Positions 52,378-60,791 of a DNA stretch of 64,000 nucleotides are shown here, piece after piece. The stretch is from Salinibacter sp. 10B (GTDB lineage: Bacteria > Bacteroidota > Rhodothermia > Rhodothermales > Salinibacteraceae). Each line of letters begins with the position of its first letter. The stretch's first letter is position 1. The stretch lies in the NCBI RefSeq assembly GCF_002954405.1, contig NZ_MQWC01000004.1:2685909-2749908 (forward strand), written 5' to 3'. Made by a program: the position numbers and the translations under genes. The notes under the pieces are model-generated. The model saw only the letters and a list, made by a program, of their open reading frames with translations, searched no databases and had not been told where the DNA came from.

Positions 52378-52761
52378 ATGGCGAAGATCGAGAGTTTTCG
52401 GGAACTGAATGTGTATCGACGGGCGCATCGACACGCCAGCGTCCTCTTTGAACGATCTCATCAGTTTCCAAAAGAGGAGAAGTATGCGCTTACAGATCAG
52501 ATCCGTCGTTCTTCCCGAGCCGTCACCGCTCTTCTGGCGGAAGCGTGGGCACGTCGACGGTACAAGGCTGTCTTCATCAATAAGGTGAACCAGGCGCTAG
52601 GGGAGGCAATGGAAACGCAGGCGTGGCTCGATCATGCTCGGTCCTGTGGCTATCTCGATGAAGACGAGTACGAGAAACTCAACGACGCCTGGAATCACAT
52701 TGGGGCCATGCTCAGACGCATGATTCAACGTGCTGACGGGTTCTGTAGCTCTTCTCCGTGA
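52378..52761 (+). CDS. Four-helix-bundle protein (23S rRNA intervening-sequence type)
   Basis: 127 residues from the ATG at 52378. It begins AKIESFRELNVYRRAHRHAS and has EEKYALTDQIRRSSRAVTALLAEAW, KAVFINKVNQALGEAMETQAWLDHA and CGYLDEDEYEKLNDAWNHIG, which fit the conserved helices of the IVS protein family. Homologues are encoded within intervening sequences of 23S rRNA genes in some bacteria and as scattered single genes elsewhere; their function is not settled, though nucleic-acid binding is likely. Flanked by an 18-bp inverted repeat pair 551 bp apart. No 23S gene is in the window. Confidence 0.88.
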   Translation: MAKIESFRELNVYRRAHRHASVLFERSHQFPKEEKYALTDQIRRSSRAVTALLAEAWARRRYKAVFINKVNQALGEAMETQAWLDHARSCGYLDEDEYEKLNDAWNHIGAMLRRMIQRADGFCSSSP

Positions 52762-52781
52762 TCGAGGAAGCAGCATGCAAT

Positions 52782-52799
52782 CCTCGCTTCTCAATCCTC
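52782..52799. repeat. Right inverted repeat flanking the four-helix-bundle gene
   Basis: CCTCGCTTCTCAATCCTC; its reverse complement differs from the left copy at one position. It follows the stop codon by 20 bp. Confidence 0.65.
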
Positions 52800-52872
52800 A
52801 CGACTCTCCTACTCTACGGTGGTTGCCTGATCCCGTCTGGTATCCAGTTCCATCTCACTCGTCATTCCTCAC

Positions 52873-54279
52873 CTAATCATCCCGCGTCAATCGAACCACG
52901 TTTTCCACGTGCGGCGTGTGCGGAAACATGTCCACCGGCTGCACCGCGTCGATGCGGTACGTGTCGCGCAGGCGCTCCAGGTCGCGCACCTGGGTTTGCG
53001 GGTTGCAACTCACGTAGACGAAGCGCTCTGGGGCCAGCTCGGCGATCTGTGCCACCACGTCTTTGTGCATACCCGCCCTTGGTGGATCCACGATGAGAAC
53101 GTCGGGCTCGCCGTGCGTCTCAACGAAGGCAGAGGTGAACAGCTCCTTGAGGTCGCCGCTCACGAACGTGCAGTTGTCCACCCCGTTCATCTCCGCGTTC
53201 GTACGCGCGTTGGCGACCGCGTCCTCCACCAGCTCCGCTCCGATGACCTCGTTCACGTGCTCGCTCATGTAGAGGGAAATCGTGCCCGCGCCACAGTAGA
53301 GGTCGTATAGCCGATCGGACGGACGGAGCTCGGCAAACTCGCGCGCCACCTCGTAGAGCTGCTCCGCCTGGAGCGTGTTCGTTTGGAAAAAGGCACTGGG
53401 ACTGATCTCAAACCGGTAGTCGCCAATCTCGTCGTAGATGACGCCCGGGCCAAAGACGACCTGTTCTTCCCCTTCCGGATTTTGCGACTTGCCGGTGTGG
53501 TTGGTGTGGATGAAGGTCGTCACCTCGGAGAAGTCTCTCTGCAAAAACGCCGCAAATGCCGAGATCCGATCGTCCGGCGCTCCGTACGTCACGAGGTTGA
53601 CCATGCAGTCGCCCGTCTGCTCGCCGGTGCGAAGGACGAGGTGGCGCAGAAAGCCCTCCTGGTTGCGGATGTCCCACGGTGCCCAGCCCTGCTCCTTCAC
53701 GAAGGTGCGGATGCCGTTCACGAGCCGCACGCTGAGCTCCGAGTGCAGATGGCACTCCTGTAGGTCGAGCACTTTGAAGAAGTTGCCAGGCACGTGAAGC
53801 CCCAGAGCAAAGTCGGTATCGAACTCTTTGCCCGTGTCGATCTCGTCGCGCGTAAGCCACCGGTCCGCGCTGAAGTCGAAGTCCATCTTGTTTCGGTAGA
53901 AGAACCGCTTCGGGGATCCGATCGTCGGGCGTACCTCCACGTCCGAGAAATCGGTCTGCTGCTCGAACGCTTCCCGGACGCTTTGCCGCTTCATGTCCAG
54001 CTGAGCCTCGTAGCGAACGTGTTGCCACTTGCAGCCGCCACACTCGTCGGCATAGCGACAGCGGGGCTCGGTGCGCAGGTCGCTGGGGGTCAGAAGGGTG
54101 TCGAGCTTGGCCTCCGCGTAGCTCGACTTCGGGTTGTGCACGTAGGCTCTCACGCGGTCACCCGGAACGGCCCCCTCCACGAAAATCACGTAGCCGTCCA
54201 TACGGGCAAGGGATTTTCCCTTGTCGGCAAATTTTTCAATGTCGAGGTCAATCAGCTCACCTCGGGTAACAGGGGGCAT
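52873..54279 (-). CDS. rlmD: 23S rRNA (uracil-5-)-methyltransferase RlmD
   Basis: A 468-residue protein. An N-terminal TRAM domain (about 8-60, DIEKFADKGKSLARM ... GDRVRAYV) is followed by the iron-sulfur cysteines Cys74, Cys80 and Cys83 (CRYADECGGCKWQH) and Cys176 (LQECHLHS). The methyltransferase domain has DLYCGAGTISLY, VDPPRAGMHK and the catalytic nucleophile Cys425 (YVSCNPQTQVRDL). It makes 5-methyluridine in 23S rRNA; E. coli RlmD modifies U1939. Which TrmA/RlmC/RlmD position is used cannot be proven, but the TRAM domain and 4Fe-4S set fit RlmD. Confidence 0.93.
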   Translation of the reverse strand: MPPVTRGELIDLDIEKFADKGKSLARMDGYVIFVEGAVPGDRVRAYVHNPKSSYAEAKLDTLLTPSDLRTEPRCRYADECGGCKWQHVRYEAQLDMKRQSVREAFEQQTDFSDVEVRPTIGSPKRFFYRNKMDFDFSADRWLTRDEIDTGKEFDTDFALGLHVPGNFFKVLDLQECHLHSELSVRLVNGIRTFVKEQGWAPWDIRNQEGFLRHLVLRTGEQTGDCMVNLVTYGAPDDRISAFAAFLQRDFSEVTTFIHTNHTGKSQNPEGEEQVVFGPGVIYDEIGDYRFEISPSAFFQTNTLQAEQLYEVAREFAELRPSDRLYDLYCGAGTISLYMSEHVNEVIGAELVEDAVANARTNAEMNGVDNCTFVSGDLKELFTSAFVETHGEPDVLIVDPPRAGMHKDVVAQIAELAPERFVYVSCNPQTQVRDLERLRDTYRIDAVQPVDMFPHTPHVENVVRLTRDD

Positions 54280-54871
54280 GAGAGGCGTTCGTCAATGATG
54301 AGGGGCAGAACGTCCAGTAGAGGAGGTCCGGGGCCGACCGTCGGCCAGATGGGGGGCAGCAAAAGGAAGGACCCCGGAGGGAAAATACGGAATACGGCCG
54401 CTGCTGTTGTCTGCGGAGGACCAGGCTCTTGCTGGCGGCACCCCGCGTTCGCACCGACGATCCGGAATGGACTTTGATAATGTAAGGCCTGTACACAGAA
54501 GATGGGGCCGGATGAGGAGAAGAATCGTCGCGACCGTCGGTCCTGAGAGAAAACGGTAGGCGGTTGTCGGTGGGAAGATGAGGATCGCCGGGGGAATCCA
54601 TGGGAATTCTTGTTCTCTTCTGGTAACATTTGTCTACCCGACTGTTTGTTTGTAGTACCCCTTCGACCGCGCACTGTGCACTTGAAGGCGTCAGCCAGAA
54701 TGGAACGTCTGCCGCGAGATGCGTCTCGTGACAATTTCGTTCCGACATTCCCGCAGCAACGTACAGAATCATCCTCGGTATCCGGTATAGAAAGCGGCCA
54801 ACCACTCCGTCTGGTCCGCTTCGGTTGAGTACGACCGGTTGTGCGACCCTCATTGACTCGCCCCCGTGTTC
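54280..54871. other. 592-bp divergent gap between rlmD and the LacI gene
   Basis: No gene seen. Two palindromes share the core GACCGTCGG: GGCCGAC-C-GTCGGCC at 54332-54346 and GACCG-T-CGGTC at 54532-54542. They may be operators. The rest lacks recognisable structure. Confidence 0.4.
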
Positions 54872-55891
54872 ATGGTCACACTTAAGGACGTTGCTCGTGA
54901 AGCGGACGTGTCGATTTCAACCGTGTCGCGAGCCCTCAACAATTCCGAAAAAGTCCACCCCCAAACCAAGCAGCGTGTGCGAGAAGTAGCCGACGAGTTG
55001 GGCTACAAGCCGAGTCGAGTGGCCCGGCGCCTGCGGTTGGAAGAGGGGAAGGCCAGTCTTCTCGGGCTCGTGATTCCCGACATTCAGAACCCATTTTTTG
55101 CCGATGTCACGCGGGGGGTAGAGGACGTGGCCCAGGCCCACGACTACGGTCTCCTTCTCAGCAACTCCGATGAGGACCCGGAGAAGCAGCGCTTTGTGCT
55201 CGACATTCTCCAGACGGAGGAGGTTGATGGGGTCATTGTGCCGCCGGTTTGTGACGAGGACACGGCGATTGCGCAATTGCTGGAGACCAATATCGCGGTG
55301 GTGTGCGTCGATCGCCGGATGCAGAATGCACGCGTGGACACGATTCTCTCCGACAACCGAAAAGGGGCCTACGAGGCCGTGTCCCACCTCCTTGAACTCG
55401 GGCACAGGCGTATCGGCTTTATCGGGGGTATTCCGCGGATCTCGACCCTTACCGAGCGGCGACAGGGCTATGAGCAGGCCCTCTCCGATCACGGCCAGGC
55501 GGTCGATCCTGCGCTGATAAAAGAGACGGAGACCCGCCGAGAGCGGGGGAAGCTTTTGACCGAGGAACTATTGGCGTTGGCGGATCCGCCGACGGCCCTG
55601 TTTACGGGCAACAACCTCACCACACTCGAAGTCTTGTCTACGTTGCACGAGCGCGGTGTGGCGGTGCCGGAGGAGATGGCCGTGGTTGGGTACGACGACG
55701 TGCCGTGGCCGATGGCGCTGAATCCTCCGCCCACGGTCGTCGATCAGCCCGGGTATGAGATGGGACGCCGGGCCGCAGAGATCTTGTTGGAGCGCCTCCA
55801 GAATCCAGGTCGTTCGCCGACGACGGTCACCCTCCAGCCGCGTCTCATCGTTCGTCAGTCGTGCGGGGCCGGCGTGAAATCACCAGTCTAA
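54872..55891 (+). CDS. LacI-family transcriptional regulator
   Basis: 339 residues from the ATG at 54872 (a GTG two codons upstream is also possible). N-terminal helix-turn-helix TLKDVAREADVSISTVSRAL with the hinge VARRLRLEEG, then a periplasmic-binding-protein-like core: LLGLVIPDIQNPFFADVTRGVEDVA, VDGVIVPP, HRRIGFIGG, TALFTGNN, VGYDDVPW and the final TVTLQPRLIVRQS. It is expected to sense a sugar and release operators such as TGrAA-CG-TTyCA. No sugar gene is cotranscribed. It converges with the TonB receptor gene (25 bp between stops). It is the only LacI regulator in the window and a candidate for the sites at 28345-28374. Confidence 0.93.
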   Translation: MVTLKDVAREADVSISTVSRALNNSEKVHPQTKQRVREVADELGYKPSRVARRLRLEEGKASLLGLVIPDIQNPFFADVTRGVEDVAQAHDYGLLLSNSDEDPEKQRFVLDILQTEEVDGVIVPPVCDEDTAIAQLLETNIAVVCVDRRMQNARVDTILSDNRKGAYEAVSHLLELGHRRIGFIGGIPRISTLTERRQGYEQALSDHGQAVDPALIKETETRRERGKLLTEELLALADPPTALFTGNNLTTLEVLSTLHERGVAVPEEMAVVGYDDVPWPMALNPPPTVVDQPGYEMGRRAAEILLERLQNPGRSPTTVTLQPRLIVRQSCGAGVKSPV

Positions 55892-55916
55892 CGTTTTTTC
55901 CGGGCCGGCGGCTGTG

Positions 55917-58691
55917 TCAGTAGTGGAGGCCGAGGCGAACGAGGACGCGGCGGCCGGGAAGCGTCCGGGCGGTCGGGGCCGGGCGCGACGGAGTGATGCT
56001 CTGGTCGAAGGCATTCCGGCGATCGAAGACGTTGACGAGGCGCACCTGTGCCGTCAGGTGGACGTCCCCCATCGTGGTGTTGCCGTCGAGCCCCAGGTCG
56101 AGGCGCGAGTACGGAGACAGCGTCTGCCGGCCAGGATGAGAGAGGGCGTAGTTGCTGAGCACTTTGTTCTTGCCGGCAAGGGTGAGGTAATCGTAGTAGG
56201 CGCCTCGGAAGGCCCACGAGCGTCCCCAGATGCCGTGCCAGTGCGCCCGGGCGGTAAGACCGCCCGCCAGCGCCACGTCGAGCCCAGTGGTGATCCGGAC
56301 CGGTTGCTCCCAGGGGGCAGGGACGTAGCGCCCGTCGAACCGATCGGGGTATCGGCGTTCGGCTCCACTCCATTCGATACTCGCACGGCCGGACACCCGC
56401 TCCCCGTCCCGCTGGAGATGGAGGGCCACACCGTACGCTCGGCCGCGCCCCGCCGCGACGAAGTCCGACTGTGTGTCGAATGAGCGCTGCGGGGGGGCGG
56501 TCGGCTGGGGCGATTGTACGAGCCCGGCGTAGTCGACCTCCAGCGTGCGCGGTTGCCACTTGTAGTACGTTTCGAGGCGAGTCGACCACGTGGCCGTGGG
56601 GGTCAGGAGTATGCTGCCGGTGGTGTGGTACGCCCGCGGAGGAGCGAGGGAGGCATCGAGGGGGAGCCAGAACTGGACGGACGGTACCACGGAGGTGGGG
56701 CCGGCGCTGCTAATCTCCGATTGGAGCACGTACTGCCGGTACAGCCCGCCCGCGACCCGTACGGCGAGTCCCCCTAGTGGCGTTGACGACTGGTCGTAGC
56801 GCAGGGAGAGCCGTGGCTCGGCGTACACGGAGGCTCGACTGCGAAGGTAGGTGAGGCGCGTGCCCACCGTGCCCGTAAGGTTGAGGCCGGGGGACACTTC
56901 CGCTTCTGCGTAGCTGCCGACCTGCCAGTCGCTCGATTCGTGCTCCAGAATGCCGAGGAACGGATTTCGGACGCGAAACTGGCCGTGCAGAAACTGCGGG
57001 GTTACGCCGACCCGAAGATGTGTGCGTGGGGACAGGCTCACGTCAACGTCAGCGTGCCCGCCCCACTCGCCGATTTGGTTCCCCTCGCCGGAGTGCGACG
57101 CCACGACGCGTTCGGACGGGGGAGAGAGAGCAGGGGAAGAGGCGTGCTGCAGCAGAGAGTCTTGACGGAAGCCGAAGAACGTATCGGAATCATGCCAGCT
57201 GCCCCGGAGCTGTATCGCCCCCGTCACCCGGCTACCGGCGAGCCACTCGTAACGGCCCTGCACGGCCGTGTTGGACCAGTTGTATCGGTCTTGTGAGAGC
57301 AGGAGGCGAGAGCCGTCACGCGTCGAGAGGAGACTCGCCACGTCGGTACCCAAGCGGGTGCGGCCCCGGTACCCCGATACGGCGATCTGCTGAAACGGGG
57401 TCAACTCCTGCCGCACCGCCGCGTGCACGTCCGAAAACTGCACGTGGGCCCTTCGGGTTTGCGTTGGATCGGCGTCTTTTGCTCCCACCGTGCCCATCCA
57501 CGACGAGGCGAGAGCGCGGTCGAGCGTGGTACGGGTGTCGAGGAGAGAGTGCAGGGACGGGGCGCGGTAGGCATCCCACACGCTCGTTCGGACGGCCCCC
57601 ATTGCCTGTCCTGTGGACGAAGAGGACGTCAGCCATTCAAGGTCAGCACGAGCATGTATACTGAGCGGGTCTATCTGTGCGGCGCCGTACTGGGCGTCCG
57701 AGCGCGAGAGGTCGTGCGTTGCGTCCATCACGCCAGCCGTGTAGCTTCCGTGTGCCGCTCCGAATCCCGCCTTGTGCACCGTGAGGCGTTCCAGCGCCTG
57801 AGGGCTGAAGGCACTGAGAAGGCCGCCCAGGCTCACCGGCTCGCGTACGGGCACCCCGTCAAGGCGCATCACGTGTTCGCCGCTGCTCCCGCCCTGCACG
57901 TTTACCTCGGCAAGCGGGCGATTCAGCGAGACTCCGATCCGTCGGCTTGCACTCCGCAACACGTCGGGCGTCCCGCGCCCGGACATCTGCTCAAGGGCGT
58001 CCGACGAGAGCGTGGTGCGCCCCAGCGACGCGGAGGGCAGTCGCTGCTGCAGCCCGTCTACCACGATCGGGGCCGTATCCACGACCCGGCGGCGGAGGGC
58101 CACGCGAATGGTATCGCGTCCGTTGGGGGGGACCCGAACGCTGTCGAGGGCCGAGCGGTAGCCCACGTACGTGACGACGAGGCGGTGCATTCCGGCAAGT
58201 ACCGGCGCAACTGTGAACTGGCCGGCCGAATTGGTGGCTGTCCCCGTGCCGGCGTCGGCCAGCAGGACATTGGCGTTGGGGAGTGGCTCGCCTGTGGCAG
58301 CGTCTACCACCCGTCCGGCAATGCGTCCTGTCGAGGGCGAGGCCTCGGGCGAGGCGACAAGTAGATAGCTGCCGCTTGCTGTTCGGAGAAACTCCACGCC
58401 GGTTCCGTCCAGAATGCAGGACAGCAGTCCCTCAGCTGTTGCGCTACGGGCCCGACAGTAGACGGTCTTTCCCTCCACGAGCGTCGTGGAGTACGCGAGG
58501 TCAACGCTCGTGCGTGTCACAAGCGCCTGGAGGGCCTCATTGAGCGGGACGTTGCGCAGGGCCAGAGTGTAACGGTCGGTCTCGGTAGAATCGGGGACCT
58601 GAGCCTGAGCGGGGGCGGGGCCGAAGAGCAGAAGGCCGACCAGAAGCCACGACCAGACCGGAGGACGGAATCGGAGGGACGGCGTACACAT
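55917..58691 (-). CDS. TonB-dependent receptor with STN signalling domain (FecA-like)
   Basis: 924 residues from the ATG at 58691, which starts a good signal peptide (WSWLLVGLLLFGPAPAQAQ). An STN domain at about 40-105 (YTLALRNVPLNEALQALV ... VEFLRTASGSYLLVA) is the part that contacts FecR. A CarboxypepD_reg-like domain follows (about 120-200, GRIAGRVVDAATGEPLPNANV), then plug (QMSGRGTPDVLRSASRRIG, NVQGGSSGEHVMRLDGVPV) and beta-barrel. It is the third gene of a sigma-FecR-receptor operon (42 bp after fecR), so ligand uptake is coupled to transcription. Ligand unknown; ferric siderophores or sugars are both used by this class. Confidence 0.9.
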   Translation of the reverse strand: MCTPSLRFRPPVWSWLLVGLLLFGPAPAQAQVPDSTETDRYTLALRNVPLNEALQALVTRTSVDLAYSTTLVEGKTVYCRARSATAEGLLSCILDGTGVEFLRTASGSYLLVASPEASPSTGRIAGRVVDAATGEPLPNANVLLADAGTGTATNSAGQFTVAPVLAGMHRLVVTYVGYRSALDSVRVPPNGRDTIRVALRRRVVDTAPIVVDGLQQRLPSASLGRTTLSSDALEQMSGRGTPDVLRSASRRIGVSLNRPLAEVNVQGGSSGEHVMRLDGVPVREPVSLGGLLSAFSPQALERLTVHKAGFGAAHGSYTAGVMDATHDLSRSDAQYGAAQIDPLSIHARADLEWLTSSSSTGQAMGAVRTSVWDAYRAPSLHSLLDTRTTLDRALASSWMGTVGAKDADPTQTRRAHVQFSDVHAAVRQELTPFQQIAVSGYRGRTRLGTDVASLLSTRDGSRLLLSQDRYNWSNTAVQGRYEWLAGSRVTGAIQLRGSWHDSDTFFGFRQDSLLQHASSPALSPPSERVVASHSGEGNQIGEWGGHADVDVSLSPRTHLRVGVTPQFLHGQFRVRNPFLGILEHESSDWQVGSYAEAEVSPGLNLTGTVGTRLTYLRSRASVYAEPRLSLRYDQSSTPLGGLAVRVAGGLYRQYVLQSEISSAGPTSVVPSVQFWLPLDASLAPPRAYHTTGSILLTPTATWSTRLETYYKWQPRTLEVDYAGLVQSPQPTAPPQRSFDTQSDFVAAGRGRAYGVALHLQRDGERVSGRASIEWSGAERRYPDRFDGRYVPAPWEQPVRITTGLDVALAGGLTARAHWHGIWGRSWAFRGAYYDYLTLAGKNKVLSNYALSHPGRQTLSPYSRLDLGLDGNTTMGDVHLTAQVRLVNVFDRRNAFDQSITPSRPAPTARTLPGRRVLVRLGLHY

Positions 58692-58733
58692 GGCGGAAGG
58701 CCAAGTCGGCAAGGAAGGGCGGGGCCCGGACAA

Positions 58734-59726
58734 TCATTTTGAGTCTCGTACGAGCTCGTAGCCTCGACTCGTTTTCCGGTATGAGAGGTCCTGGATCAGA
58801 CAAATGTCGCGCAGTACGTTCGTTAAACGAGCATCGCGAGCGTAATGGAGCGTCATTGTATCGGTTGCGGCAGGAGGCACGGAAAGAGTCAGCGAAGAGC
58901 CGAATCGCCGCTCCAGTTCCCGAAGCACGTCCGGAAGGGGGGCCTCGGCCATTGCGAATCCGCCCTGTCGCCAGGCCTGTACGTACTTGAGATCGATCGG
59001 CCGGGGCGCGACCGGGGCGTTCTTCCCGCGTACGCGACTCATTTCACCGGGGGCATCCAGCACCACGGCTCCTGTTCCGGACGATGCATCCGTTCCGGTT
59101 ACCTGCACGCGCCCCGTTTGCACCGTGACAGTTGTTTCCGACGTCTGTCGGCCCGGCTGGGTATGAACATTGAAGGTCGTGCCCAGCACCTCGATCTGGG
59201 CATTGGCGGTATGTACCCGGAACGGACGATTGCGAGCCACGATCGAGAAGAACGCCTCTCCGTTGAGGGTGACGCGCCGGGGCGGCGCGTCGCCCAGAAT
59301 GGACGAGAGGCGGCGGGGATACGTGAGCGTCGTTGCGCCGTTTAGCTCAACGGTCGAGCCGTCCGGGAGGCCCACGGTCGTTTGCTCTCCGGGCGTTGTC
59401 GTTACGGTCACCGGTTGGCTCCACCACCATCCCCCAATTCCCACGAGCATAAGGACAAGAAGCGTGGCCGTGAGGGGATGCGTCCAGCGCCGTTTCGCGT
59501 GCTGGGCGGCCGGGGGCCGGTCCGGGGCCCGGCGCGTCTCGGCCTCGGTGGCAGAGGAGAGGTCGAGTCGGTCGGCCAGCCGGTCCCACTCCTCATCCAC
59601 ATCGAACGACGCCGCACGCTCGTCGTCGGATTTCTGAAGAAGGGACCAGATTCGCTCGTAGTCGGAGGCATTGTCTCCGTCGGTGAGTTCGTCGAAGTCG
59701 GAAGGCAGTGAAGGAGGCATATTCAT
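58734..59726 (-). CDS. FecR-family anti-sigma regulator
   Basis: A 330-residue protein: cytosolic N-terminal anti-sigma region (1-84), membrane helix at about 85-103 (TATLLVLMLVGIGGWWW), periplasmic FecR domain (about 118-240, TTVGLPDGSTVELNGATTLTYP and RRVTLNGEAFFSI) and a C-terminal DUF4974/STN-like tail (about 260-325, LPDVLRELERRFGSSLTLSV ... CLIQDLSYRKTSRGYEL). It holds the ECF sigma factor and releases it when the TonB receptor binds its ligand. Encoded between both partners on the same strand. Confidence 0.93.
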   Translation of the reverse strand: MNMPPSLPSDFDELTDGDNASDYERIWSLLQKSDDERAASFDVDEEWDRLADRLDLSSATEAETRRAPDRPPAAQHAKRRWTHPLTATLLVLMLVGIGGWWWSQPVTVTTTPGEQTTVGLPDGSTVELNGATTLTYPRRLSSILGDAPPRRVTLNGEAFFSIVARNRPFRVHTANAQIEVLGTTFNVHTQPGRQTSETTVTVQTGRVQVTGTDASSGTGAVVLDAPGEMSRVRGKNAPVAPRPIDLKYVQAWRQGGFAMAEAPLPDVLRELERRFGSSLTLSVPPAATDTMTLHYARDARLTNVLRDICLIQDLSYRKTSRGYELVRDSK

Positions 59727-59778
59727 CTCGCGGGCCGTGGGCGCAGGGCGAAGCGGCAGGGGGAACAGAGGGGAACGG

Positions 59779-60426
59779 TCAGGACGAACGGAGGTCGGGA
59801 CGGTGATTGTAAAGGCGGCGGCGAAGACGCTTCATTGCACGCACGAGATGGTTGTTCACGGTTTTCGGGGAAATGTCCATCACCGCGGCAATTTCGTCGT
59901 GGCTAAGATTGTTTTGCCGACGCAGCAAGAGGGCCTCCCGCTGCCGTTTCGGGAGCTCGGCCACCCATTCGTCGAGCAAGTCCTGGAGCAGGCGGGCGTC
60001 GAGGGTGCGGTCCGGGGACGGGGGCGAGGCGTCGGGATGAAGCCGTTTCAGCTCTGCCTGGTTGTCGCGACGCACCTCCTCTGAGCGCTGTTGGTTGTAT
60101 ACGCGGTGGCGCGCCATCTGGAAGACGTACGCTCGAAGCGAGCCGATTGTGTTCAGACGGTCGCGAATGGACCACAGTTTGGCGAACGTGTCCTGCGTAA
60201 GGTCGTGGGCGAGTGCCTCGTCGTTCACCATGCCGCAGATGAAGCGGAAGACGGGCTCGGACAGCTGTCGAAAGAGGTGCTCGAAGGCGGTCTCGTCCCC
60301 ATGGGCGAGCCGTTCCTGCAGGCCCTCGATGGACGGGGGATTCGAGGGCGCGGCCTCCGAGGAGGAGGGAGAAGGTCCGGACGCCGCGTCGACAGAGGTC
60401 GAATCGGGCAGGGAAGGGTCGTCCAT
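59779..60426 (-). CDS. ECF sigma factor (FecI-like)
   Basis: 215 residues from the ATG at 60426 (a TTG six codons upstream gives a longer frame). Region 2: FEHLFRQLSEPVFRFICGMV, ALAHDLTQDTFAKLWSIRDR, then LRAYVFQMARHRVYNQQR. Region 4: LPKRQREALLLRRQNNLSHDEIAAVMDISPKTVNNHLVRAMKRLRRRL. No regions 1 or 3, so ECF class. The first 50 residues are Ser/Pro-rich and disordered. First gene of the sigma-FecR-TonB receptor unit (52 bp before fecR). Confidence 0.93.
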   Translation of the reverse strand: MDDPSLPDSTSVDAASGPSPSSSEAAPSNPPSIEGLQERLAHGDETAFEHLFRQLSEPVFRFICGMVNDEALAHDLTQDTFAKLWSIRDRLNTIGSLRAYVFQMARHRVYNQQRSEEVRRDNQAELKRLHPDASPPSPDRTLDARLLQDLLDEWVAELPKRQREALLLRRQNNLSHDEIAAVMDISPKTVNNHLVRAMKRLRRRLYNHRPDLRSS

Positions 60427-60791
60427 CGGTCGGGGGCCGGCCAAGGGGGAAAAGAGCGGACGGGCAGGAACGAAGGGACGTCTGAGCAGGGTTCATCATG
60501 CGACGGGATCGTACACGAGACGATCACCTCTTTCGAGGGAAAGAACCATTTCATTACAACTGCGATGGCAAAAAGTAGACACGGAGTCGGAGGCGAACAC
60601 CCAGTTTGAGAAAGGGAGATCCTGTGAAGGGTTTGAGAAGTTCTGGGGCCGGGTCCGCTTTTCGACAGAAGCCGGGGAGGGGCAGGGCAACAGGGGAACT
60701 GTGCTCACTGCGAAGCGCAAAACGGGAGGGATCACGAAGGGCGCAGGCGTACGTATGAGAAAGGCGATTTTCGAAGCCGTTCTCATACCGC
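60427..60791. other. 365-bp divergent gap between the sigma factor and trkH
   Basis: No gene. It contains the inverted repeat GATCGT-7-ACGATC at 60507-60525 near the sigma-gene promoter and the long inverted repeat at 60753-60788 next to the trkH start (separate entry). Confidence 0.4.
60753..60788 (+). promoter_or_regulatory. Inverted repeat directly upstream of the trkH start
   Basis: Arms GTATGAGAA-A-GGC and GCC-G-TTCTCATAC (13 nt, one A-G mismatch) around a 10-nt loop GATTTTCGAA, ending 3 nt before the ATG. It could fold in the mRNA and hide the initiation region, or serve as a regulator's operator. No terminator-like T run follows. Confidence 0.55.

Noticed and set aside
54252-54853. 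Overlapping minus-strand frames in the rlmD-LacI gap
   Set aside because: Low-complexity Pro/Arg/Ser translations without motifs; the gap is better read as regulatory DNA.
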